From Heterotrichella gracilis (taxonomy: Eukaryota; Sar; Xanthophyceae; Tribonematales; Xanthonemataceae): a stretch of 64,000 nucleotides of DNA. The translations under genes and the position numbers were made by a program. This document shows, piece after piece, positions 39,701 through 48,700 of the stretch. Each line of letters starts with the position of its first letter. Positions within the stretch are counted from its first letter, which is position 1. The notes under the pieces are model-generated. The model had not been told where the DNA came from. It worked only from the letters and a program-made list of their open reading frames with translations, and did no database searches. The stretch covers positions 124,001 through 188,000 of the forward strand of contig JAULBX010027938.1 of NCBI GenBank assembly GCA_032358255.1, given 5' to 3'.

Positions 39701-41816
39701 GCTCAATGATGTGGTACCATAGGACTCTGAGATATGTGATGAAACATAACAGCAAAATGCACCACCAGGCTACTGTTACATGCATTAGGGGCCTAGGGTC
39801 TTGCACTGGGTCACACATGCAATACAGCACCCCCACAACTGATAATGCTAAAAACAGCCATTGCACAATCCACAAGTTTTGCTTGAACGTACATACCGCC
39901 CCAAGTGACAAAACGTTGCCAAACCTGTATAGTTACTGTAACAGCTACCAACGTTAAACCATGAGTCAGCTGAAGCAGAGTCTGACGAAGGCTGAATCTA
40001 TATTGCCTAGCAGTTCGTCAGAATCACGCTGTGAGGCCAGACTGCGCAGCTAGCCTAGCCAGTAGCTGCTAAAAACCGTTTGCCAGCGTTGGCAGTGTCG
40101 ATATCAGCTACTGAGTCTTTTCACCAAAAGTCACTGTGAAAGTGGAGTGTGCACAACAGCAGCGAGCCTCAGTCTGAGAATAGCAGACTTTGGGAAGCTT
40201 TAGGGCTCGTGAGACTACCACACTTCGTGCACGGTTTTGGCCGACTATGTTTAGGCTTCGTGCTTTGCAGCCCTTTCACGAAATCCGATGGGCCATGCAG
40301 CCCCACGAGCAATTACATCCCCGCTTTAGCAGAATCAATTATAATATTATTTAATAGAAAATAAACAATATTATACTATATGTATGGATTTGCTCAAACC
40401 ACATTACAGAGGAACACGAAGGACTGGTGGTCAATGCTATCAATTTCTCATGCTAACTTTGGTATTTGCTCCCTGCTTACCACTTGCATGGAGCCATCCG
40501 GTAAATTAGTGGAAGCTGACTAATATATTGAAGTATACTTCCAATGGATTGGCGTGTGTAGACACACGGGTGGTGTTCTCCCAACTAGTGGTGTCTACAT
40601 TGTAAAGTGGGAGTTGTCATGAGCGGCGCACTGGTGACCGCTGGGTTGAACCTGCAAGCACTGTTGCAGTTAAGAGGGAAGCGCCTTGCTGACAGTAGGG
40701 GCAGTAGCGCGCCAAGCAAGTTTGCCCACACTGACACAACCTGCAAGTTGAAACATTGGACTGGTTAGCTACTAGCTCATCGTCCTGCCACGCCTCCCTG
40801 CTTTTTGCCAAAGGGGGTACATGACCTTACCGGCAGCGAGATAGCCACAGTCAGGCCCACCATCATGCTAACTCCGCTCCACAGCATGCAGCACGCAAAA
40901 ACCACGGCCCCAAGGGCGGTCCCTGCAAAACAGAACCGCAAGAACGACTGCAGTTCCACTTCCCACTTATAGCAAAGATACAGCAGCTCCACCCATACCA
41001 GTTATCAATCCCACGCAGCTCTCCTTCAGCAGGACAACGATGAACTCAGAGGGCCTAACCTGGCCAAGAGCCAGCGCCCTGAACAGCACCAGCCCCGACT
41101 CAGTTGACATATTTGCACGGTGTGATGTACCTGGTTGTTACTGTAAATGGCAATACTGCTATGCAGCATTGCACACCTTGTGCAAGGTCGTTGCATTAAG
41201 CTAGAGGTGAACATGGCACAAGTGGGAGCTGAAATGGCGTGACCCTCACCTGATGATAGTGGCATTTGACTGGGAGCCGGTGTTTCCTCCGTGACCGATA
41301 AGGAGAGGTACAAAATAGGAAAGCTCCACTGACTGTTTCAGTAGCTCCACGTACGCCTCAACCACACCCGCAGCACACATGAGCCCAGCAAGGAATAACA
41401 GCAGCCACGCAAATCTGGAGTGAACAAGGAGAAACACTCCCTCTCGCCTGAGTAGATGCCAGAAGGTTTTTAGAGCCTTGACTGACACAAGGCACTTGAA
41501 TGTGCAGGTGCAGCAAGTTTGGGTTCCATTTGGTGTATGCAGGCCAGTGTACACACTAGGCAAAGGAACAACATTACACCTCAACTAGCTTGAAGCAGGA
41601 GAACCTCCAGTATTGAGGTATTTTTGGCTAGTGTTTTCCTTGTGTGTGCTAGCTTACTAGTCCACTGAGCTATTAGCTGTTGCATTGCCAGGGCGGTGAC
41701 GGGGTATGCACTTGCAAGTCTTACCTATAGTTCCCCTCATCCTTTACTTCTCCAGAGTCACTCTCTCTGGCACTTTTGTTTTTTCCTGATACGCTGACTG
41801 TGGCTGTTGCAGTCAT
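30712..41816 (-). CDS. MgtE-type divalent-cation (Mg2+) transporter, with distant last exon
   Basis: Membrane protein with one MgtE transport domain (SLC41/MgtE family), about 195 residues. Exons right to left: 41816-41725, 41414-41250, 41078-40999, 40922-40831, 40740-40685, then 30814-30712; phases agree and the total is in frame. A short hydrophilic N-terminus (MTATATVSVSGK...) precedes the domain, so the regulatory CBS/N domains of bacterial MgtE are absent. Family motifs are VPLLIGHGGNTGSQSNATIIRALALGQV, LLKESCVGLITG, and NPAVTSAPLMATIIDSSGLIIYF in the last exon. A truncated copy of this exon lies only about 30 bp after exon 5 (40612-40651) but loses the final helix. The intact copy is 9.9 kb away, so the last intron would span two other genes. 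The donor of exon 5 is best read as GC (GCAAG/GCGC). The alternative is a local truncated end with the distant exon a relic. Confidence 0.8.
31373..33955 (+). CDS. AP2-like domain plus coiled-coil protein
   Basis: Exons supported by splice sites and phase: 32201-32339, 32815-32889, 32974-33297 and 33854-33955 (stop). The first two resemble the second half of an AP2/ERF DNA-binding domain: PTAAEAAVAYDWLAHKLQIP followed across the splice by GPERNFPAAIG, as in AARAYD...LRGP..NFP of AP2 proteins. The beta-sheet half is poorly preserved or lies in an exon I could not fix. The rest is a strongly charged Ala/Glu/Arg/Leu coiled coil of about 140 residues. A plausible first exon at 31373-31401 (MSNPSPRKPR, GTGAGT donor) and a middle exon ending near 31819 (phase 2) would connect, but these joins are tentative. 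It lies inside the long MgtE intron on the opposite strand. Function as a DNA-binding regulator is inference. Confidence 0.55.
34950..35025 (-). pseudogene. Degenerate third copy of the MgtE last exon
   Basis: The segment resembles the 3' part of the intact last exon (30712-30790): a GGCAAAGTA word, ATGATGAGCCCA against ATGATCAGCCCA, and a trailing GCCATG, with indels between. Flanking CTGGTGGGTG/CTGGTTGGCG similarity extends the match beyond the exon. It is too decayed to code. Confidence 0.4.
35282..35329. repeat. 24-bp perfect tandem repeat, two copies
   Basis: The unit CATGCTGTATGCCATGACAT plus GTGG occurs twice head to tail in non-coding sequence. Each unit contains a partial palindrome around CATGACATG. 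Confidence 0.9.
35927..39597 (-). CDS. Unrecognised 11-exon protein-coding gene
   Basis: Protein of roughly 500 residues matching no family I know. Exons right to left: 39597-39531, 39333-39191, 38987-38886, 38694-38593, 38408-38309, about 38112-37991, 37886-37625, 37519-37358, 37208-37136, 37047-36945, 36653-36501 and 36258-35927; the two exons at 38.6-39.0 kb are duplicates counted as one slot. Phases agree everywhere except the join between 38309 and 38112, so a donor, acceptor or small exon there is misread. The N-terminal part is hydrophilic with acidic EDTEDDDDVD patches, the middle is basic, and the C-terminal half looks globular (DTRAALMYGAYQSATESF, EMYALGWAHSCIRHAI, KAVYVSFNSAADHGDMKD, ASKWLHSVVLYRGEPPKW). 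No membrane segment or signal peptide. It lies within the long MgtE intron on the same strand. Consistent phases over nine joins argue strongly for a real gene. Confidence 0.75.
38593..38987 (-). repeat. Duplicated intact exon (34 codons) in the unrecognised gene
   Basis: Two exons, 38987-38886 and 38694-38593, are both exactly 102 bp, phase 0 at both ends, with intact acceptors and GTAAAT donors. They encode related peptides (HAALPTPANRSVRQKLAGNYNENTEDD-type and HAAAPTPVYKSVLEELAFTY-type). Flanking intron sequence is duplicated too, with a period of 293 bp. They could both be included or be mutually exclusive. Confidence 0.85.
39598..40611. other. Stretch upstream of the unrecognised gene, inside the MgtE long intron
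   Basis: About 1 kb without a supported exon. A 102-codon hydrophobic open frame at 39911-39603 (-) overlaps the promoter of the unrecognised gene and is not called. An inverted repeat (TGTAGACACAC against GTGGTGTCTACA) at about 40556-40601 adjoins the truncated MgtE exon. Confidence 0.45.
40612..40651 (-). pseudogene. Truncated copy of the MgtE last exon next to exon 5
   Basis: The acceptor and about 40 bases (FNPAVTSAPLM) match the intact exon at 30814 almost perfectly. After the methionine codon the sequence diverges into TTPTLQCRHH and a stop at about 40585. The short intron stretch before the acceptor is also shared with the distant copy (AACTGCAA...TGCTTGCAG). Confidence 0.88.
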
Positions 41817-42619
41817 CGTTCAATTGGGTTGGGTGACCTTGTCAGTACTGAATTGGAATGGAGTTGTGTATGACCTCGGGAGTGTTTTGCGGAGGAGGTA
41901 ACTCAAACAGATTCCAGGTTATCAAACCCCGATACGCTAACCATCAGATACCTGCCAGTTAAGTAAAGCTAGGGAACTGGTGATGTCCAGAGTACTCTTT
42001 CTAGCGGCATTGCAGCATGCCACATTTGCACCGATGCCACGGCCCTATGGCAACCAGCTTGAGACACCAAATCAAACTTTTCTGCTTATCACCGATTGGA
42101 ACTCCCACCTCTAACTGGAACAATGGTGTTATGAGCTGTTCCGAGCATTGGGCATTGCAGTGCACGTTTCCCCCCCTGCCAGGGGCCCCGCCGGTCCAAT
42201 ATACCTCCCACCAAAAAGTGAACACGTCCAATCTTTTAAGCATGGGTCTTTCGGAGACCCTGAAGCAAACCGTCACTATTCGGTTTGTGTCGACTTCCTG
42301 CATGCGAAAGTTTTGCACCAGCCCACTTGGCACCTGATGGCAGTTTTACATAATGCATGCAAGACATTAATTTAGCGAACCTGTGGTGTTGAGGTATCGG
42401 CGCAAAATTGTGGGATGTTGCAAAAGACATTACCGTACGTTCTACCATAATGCATGCATATAGTGCTTCAGAGTCGCCCAGTTGAGGTCTAGGTGCTGTA
42501 TTGTTGGACTTCACTAGGGGACACCACTTGTAGGTCCTCATGTACGTCAGATCCAAGCACACGCCCCGTCGACTGTGCACACCACAGACCTACCAGGCAC
42601 ACAGCTAGCCTTCCAGCCA
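41817..42619. other. Divergent promoter region MgtE / MED18
   Basis: About 800 bp between divergent start codons. No exon seen; open frames in 42000-42580 on both strands lack coding character. Confidence 0.45.
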
Positions 42620-42781
42620 ATGGATGACGAGCTCAGGCGATCGCTGCTGGTGCTGCTGTTTGTGGCGTGCTTTCTATTCCTTTCTATGGCAACACTTGCA
42701 ATCATGAAGACCGTGGCAGAACTCCTGGACAAAGCAGGCCTCATGGCACTCAACGCAGAACCTGGGCAGTGGCTGAATTGA
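42620..42781 (+). CDS. Possible 53-residue single-pass membrane protein upstream of MED18
   Basis: Open frame MDDELRRSLLVLLFVACFLF... with an acidic/basic N-terminus, one strong hydrophobic helix (about residues 8-29), then an amphipathic helix (KTVAELLDKAGLMAL). The codon pattern looks protein-like, and the ATG lies in a reasonable context (CCAATGG). It ends 98 bp before the MED18 start on the same strand, so it could be a separate short gene, an upstream ORF in the MED18 leader or a chance frame. No family recognised. Confidence 0.4.
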   Translation: MDDELRRSLLVLLFVACFLFLSMATLAIMKTVAELLDKAGLMALNAEPGQWLN

Positions 42782-42879
42782 CAGTGCTGGTGCCCTTAAC
42801 CACATCGCTTCAAGCAGTGCCCAGCAAGAGCCCTAGCCTACCGGGCACAGGCTGTTTACTCCACCAACAGCTCAAGAGG

Positions 42880-44399
42880 ATGGAGTGCAAAGTAGTAGCA
42901 GTGGTGCCGTCCGACAAGGCACCAGACCTGCAGGAGCTGTTCAAGGGCCTCTCGGGGTTCACTCCCGACAGCTTCAGGTCCCGGGTGCTGCTGATGAGGT
43001 CCAGCCAGGGAGGCAGCAACCCCATGGAGCTGCAACTGACGCAGCACCTGGAGGGAGGCAACCTACAGCCGGGGTTTGTGGGCACCAACAGGTGAAACCC
43101 ACCTGCGACATAATCATTGCTTTCATGGGATCCTGTAGTCACTTGACTGAAAGTGCCCCGCGCCGGTACACAGCCCAATAGGCTGCATTCCACACTTAAG
43201 AGTGTGGCAAGCCCTGGTTCCCAGTGGCATGTACACGCACCAAGATGGGCAGTATTGACAGAGGCTTGCAGGGCCTGGCACTGGCAGCGGTGTTGTGCAC
43301 AACTTGAGCGCATGGCGTGTGGCCACTGTTGGTGTGTGCGTCCCACCTGGGCACCCCATGTAGCTGCAACTGCATACTCCCAGTGGACCTCCTGCAGGCC
43401 TACCCTTAAACTATACGGGTAATTGACCTACGAGCTTCCCTGTGCAGGTGGGTGGTCCGGCAAGAGGGCATGCCTCTGAGGGGCAAGGGCGCACAGGACC
43501 TCTTCACCACAGTCAGGGCGGTGCAAGAGGCCAGCGTGGAGGGGCCCAACCCTGTGAAGTTCTGGCAGGCGCTAGGGTTCAGGGCGGAGCACGAGACCCT
43601 ACGGCAGGGCACGACGTACTTCATCACCCGAGGGAAGCACAAGATTCGGGTAAGCTGGGGCAGCGCGGGTTGCGGCTTGTGGGAATGCATGGAGCATGGC
43701 CAGTGCTGGTGGATGCATCCCTCGTTTGCCACGCTTGTTGCTGTAATTGTAATTGTAATTGCTGCTCCAAGTCCCCCTCTAATATGTGTTACTGCTTGTC
43801 GAACACGTGGTGTTTCACCACCATTCAAACGTTGGGTCATTCCTTGTAGGTATCACTGTTCACTTTGGGCCAAGCTGTGGCGGCTGGTGGCCAGCAGAGT
43901 GTGGCGGATGTGTCCCCGGGATTCCAAATACTGGAGGTGTCGGGCATGGCGGGGGATGGGTCCCACGCCGATCTGTCAACTGCAATCGGTGAGTCCCTGA
44001 CAATGCAGCTAGCTGTTTCATGCAATTTGCATGGCCCAGGAGAGTGATTCATGTGGCTAGTGCATTTTAAAATTTACAGCCAGCTGCTCTTTGCCAAACA
44101 TGCCTTGTGCCAGTCAACCCTGACTTGGCACTGCTTCCACCAACTCCACCCTATTTTGCGTCCACGTTGCAGCATAAAGCAAGATCATGCAGCCGTGTTA
44201 CATACATAATTAGTGAAAATGTGTTTTCAATGTGCTTTTTCCACGTGCTGTTTCCCTCCTAGTTGTTTCTTAGTTTTTAATTTTTAGCTGTCGATAATTA
44301 GCTGGCCGCAACAGGCTCATGGAATGCGAAACCCTGTGTGCAGGTGCCTTCTGCAAGTCTCACCTGTCCAAGTTTGAAGTGCGGAAGACCGCCAAGTGA
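42880..44399 (+). CDS. MED18: Mediator complex subunit 18 (MED18)
   Basis: Head-module subunit of Mediator, which links transcription factors to RNA polymerase II. Four exons: 42880-43091, 43448-43649, 43850-43988 and 44344-44399, with agreeing phases and 202 residues. The start MECKVVAVVPSDKAPDLQELFKGLSG corresponds to MECVVQGI...LEILL.GLCG of plant MED18. Further matches are RWVVRQEGMPLRGKGAQ, FWQALGFRAEHETLRQGTTYFI and DVSPGFQILEVSGMA near the C-terminus. It is shorter than the plant protein at the end. Introns are ordinary and echo-free. Intron 2 contains a short (TAATTG)n-like run near 43745. Confidence 0.92.
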
Positions 44400-45787
44400 C
44401 CAAGGGAGGGACACCAATGGTCCATCATGTGGCAACATCACTAGAAAACCAATTACTGAGCATTGGGTGTGTTTCTTCCTCAATAAGGGAGGACAAAGGG
44501 ATTGCTCTCAGATAACCTACATGCATTATTATATCTGCGACCATATTTTTTCATCTGGGACAACGTCCTGGCGCGCTGTGCAATCAGCTGGGGGTTGCGT
44601 GCGCGTTGTCCTTTAAAGTTTGCTGCAAACTGTTCGTTCAATTATATAGCACCTGGCAAATTTTGTACCCGTCCTGGTGTCCAACTTGTGTGATGGGTCG
44701 AGACACAAATCCTGCTAGTAGCACTGCATGCATGTCCTAGAAAATATAGGAGCAGCTTCACCAGCAATTGTCGAGGTAGGACACATGCCATGCGTACCAT
44801 TTAATCTGGTAGACTACCTAGTCACTATACGGTATGCAATATTGTATACGTATATTGCGAAGGAGGAGGAACTCCAGTGGCATGCGCTGAACGGCATATC
44901 ATGCTCTCAATGACATGACCATGCTAGCCTAGCTTTGCTGTAACTCTCATGGACATTTCTCGACTGGTTACAGCAAAATGGTGGCATTGGCCGGCCCAAG
45001 GCTGCCCAGTGATGTACTTGTTGGCAATCATTATGCGGACCTTGCTGTTGAGATCATGAACATCTCAAAATCATTGAAGTGGCAAGTGTCATCTATGCAT
45101 GATCACCGAGACATCAAACTTCGGTCACCTTTAGCGAGATGATCATGACAGCACAGGAGTCACGTGAGTCAAAAATTGTGGCCTACCTTTTCGCAGCTGC
45201 TGCAGCGGTCCACGCTGCGTGAGACGTCTTGAAAGAATCTCGCAAAAGTCATGAACCCACCTCAGACTGGTCCCGCACCGAAAATTCAGAAATCCGTCAT
45301 ATATTCTTGACAGGAGTCTTTGACTGTGTACTAGTTAACAACATCGCAATGTGAGGAACACATGTAGACACACTCAATAAGTTGACTGCGTTCTGCGTTA
45401 CAAAGGAAATGTCATGTTTTAAAAGCAATTTACCTAACAATTTACAACATATGATTTACTTGCAGTACCTAATGTTAGTTGCTGGCATTCCCCTGGTGTA
45501 GGTGACGCACACCCTTGACACACGCACATCACCAATGTAACCCTCAGAGAGTCTATAGCTATGACCAGTGGTTGTGAAGCCTCTGTATTGATCCCATTGA
45601 ACATCAAAAATGTGCATACTCTTCCCCAGTACGCATTCTGCCCCGTAACCTACCCCCCTACCTATCCAAGACACCCCACAATCTACCCATGTACCCATCC
45701 CCTACCCGCACCGCCGTCCCCTCCCCCTCCCCTCCCCTCAGGTTTGGAGTCTAATCCCCACCCCCCTACACCCGCTCCTCGCCCCAC
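44400..45787. other. Intergenic region between convergent MED18 and RAP genes
   Basis: About 1.4 kb of AT-rich sequence carrying the two 3' ends. No supported exon. A pyrimidine-rich CCCCTCCCC run near 45715-45780 borders the RAP stop codon. Confidence 0.5.
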
Positions 45788-48700
45788 CTACGGCACATGC
45801 AAATCCTGGTACCCTTCTCCCCCCTCGCCCCCCTCCGCCCGCCCAGCCCCCACCTCCTCCAGCATCTCCAACATGAACTCATGCTTCTCCAGGCTGGACT
45901 CCAGCGCCCGCCACTCCACCACCCCCACCGGCGCCACGCGGCAGCGCCTGTGCTGCATGAGGCGCATGTGGCATAGCGTGGGGCCCCGCAGCTGCACATC
46001 GCCCAGGGTGAAAGGGTCCTCCCACATCACAAGGATCACGCGCTTCATGCCTGCAATTAAAAAAGGAGCAGGGGTTTCAAATGATAAATTTGACTACTAT
46101 TCAAGGAACTGTAATGTGCGGCCCTGTAGGTGAAGGGTCCTCCCACACCACAAGGATCACGCGCTTCATGCCTGCATGTATGAGGAATATAATGTGGCTA
46201 TCAAATGATATATTTAGGGGAAATCCAGGGAAATGTAATCTGCGGCCCTTTAGGGTGAAGGGGTCCTCCCACATCACAAGGATCACGCGCTTCATGCCTA
46301 CAGATGAGGAAATGAAACATTGATTACCATAAACTTCTGCGCGTGCCATTGCAAAACATTCATCAAGAAGCAAGGTTTGCAAGTACTGTTTTCCGGAACC
46401 GTTATAAACAGAAATCTGTGAATATGTAATCGATTTAATCAAACCTGTGGCCCTTCCGCCATTTTCCATTATTTCAGGATGCCTCTTGTTTCCCTGCCCC
46501 CAATAGGTGTCCCCACAGCCAATAATCTTCTGGCACCCTCCCACCACCCACCTCCCGGCTCCTGCCCCACCTCGATCAGAATGCCCAAATATCCCCCTGA
46601 ACCCCCCCACCACCACCCACCTCCCTGATCCTGCCCCCCCTCGATCAGAATGCCCATGCACCCCGCGGTGTCCCGCCCCTCCATGGCCTTGCCGCGCAGC
46701 CCCAGGCTGGCCAGGCAGTCGATGATGTCGGAGCGAACCGCAGTCAGCTCGGCGCGGTGGCGTGCACTCATGCGCTCTGTGTTGAGCACCCGGCCCAGGC
46801 GCACCCACCACAGCCTGCAGGGGAGTTGGGTGTGGTCAGCGACGATGAAGGTAACACCTTTGAAGGTGCGTCCGTTTGAAGATGGGGATGTCAATAGCGG
46901 TCTATACACACGGAGAGCGGCAATTACCTGTCTGAGGACGGGGATGGGGGATGGGCAGCATGGAATAATATTTCCCGCGCACGGTGATCTTTGGAAGTAT
47001 GATGAATGCGCGTAGTTCATGCACTTGCCGTTGACCACCCGACCAGGCACACCCACCATACCCTACATGACGAGGGTGGCTTCTACATTACCCTCCCCGA
47101 TCCCTGGTGACATGAAGTTTACCAGTAGTGCCCACAGGCCATGCATCATGTACATGAAGTATATATGAGGCTTGTAGCGGTGTTTGAGGCACGATGCATG
47201 GAGTAAGAATATGAACACTAATGCACTTGTCACGCCTCAGAGAATCAGGCTGTGACATAGCTATACCTCTCTGAGGCGCAACAAGCACAAGAGTATTCTT
47301 AAATTCATTCCATGCATCATGCCTCACACACACACTCTGCCAGCCTCATATTATACAACATGGTTGCTCTTGATGCAGAAATGCCTTTGTGCACCAGCGT
47401 TCCTCGCGTTTCTTAAAGCCAGGGCGATGCACATGCCGTGCATAGACCCTAGCCAAACCCTAGTCAAAACCCTTACTTTGGCAGCTGCAGCCCGCAGTGG
47501 GACTCGAAGCTCGCCAGGCGCGCCGCCACCGCTAGCTCCCAGATTGTGCATGCATGAACCCTAACCAAACCCTAACTAAAACCCTCGCAAACCCTAGTCA
47601 AAACCCTTACTTTGGTAGCTGCAGCCCGCAGTGGGACTCAAAGCTCGCCAGGCGCGCCACCACCGCCAGCTCCCAGATTTGTGTGGTGCATAACCCTAGC
47701 CAAACCCTAGCCAAACCCTAATCAAAACCCTTACTTTGGCAGCTGCAGCTCGCAGTAGGACTCGAAGCTGGCCAGGCGCGCCGCCACCGCCAGCTGCCAG
47801 ATCTGCTGCGGCTTAAGCGTCAGCTGCACGTCGTAGCGCTGGAGCTTGTTGATGAGCAAGGGGAACAAGGGGTGCTGGTACTGCTGGAACACGCACAGGG
47901 ACCAGAAGGCGTCCACGCATCCCGACAGCTGCCTGCGAGGGGTGGGGGGTGGGACCAGTAGGGAAGGGGTTGGATGAGACAAGAGTCGAGGATACCAAGG
48001 CGAAGGGAGCATCACTGTAAGGGCCGCACCGTACTTAATTGACATTGATGATCAACAGGGGGTATGGAGTGTGTGGGTACTGCTGGACCACACACCCAGG
48101 CCCACACAGCACTCATTTGCTTGATACCCCGCGTGCAATACCATTGCGTTCACCACACCCACCCACCCCATCCACTCACTTTGTGGACACCACCGCCTGC
48201 ATGGTCCCCGCATTGACCTGCAGCGCATGCAGCAGCGGCAGCGGGGTAACCCCCAGCGACGCACATGCCCACAGGATGTTGGTGATCTCAAAGCCCTTGA
48301 GCTGGTCCACCTTCTCACTCACGGAGCACACCAGCGTAGCCACTAGGGTTTCGGGGTACAGGTGCATTTGGGCGAGGCCCTGCAGGAAGGAAAACAGGTA
48401 CCGTCAGTACTCGTTTTAGGGTTTTGAGTAAGGGTTTCGGGGTACAGGTGCATTTGGGCGAGGCCCTGCGGGGAGGGAAACAAGTAGGCAAGGTACTTAT
48501 TTTAGGGTTTAGGGTTCAGGGTTTAGGGGTACAAGGTGCATTTGGGCAAGGCCCTGCGGGGAGGAAAGCAGGTAGGTCAGGTACTGGGTTTAGGGTTAGG
48601 GTTTAGTGTTTAGGAGTACAGGTGCATTTGAGCGAGGCCCTGCTGGGGTCACCAGACAGGTCAGTACTGTATATAGTTCAAGCTCAAAAGTGGAACCAAT

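Noticed and set aside
39603-39911. 102-codon hydrophobic frame on the minus strand
   Set aside because: Looks membrane-like but overlaps the upstream region of the unrecognised gene, with no splice or family support.
30815-40684. The 9.9-kb MgtE gap as a large mobile element carrying cargo genes
   Set aside because: No terminal repeats pairing both ends, no transposase or integrase; the exon similarity at the ends fits duplication better.
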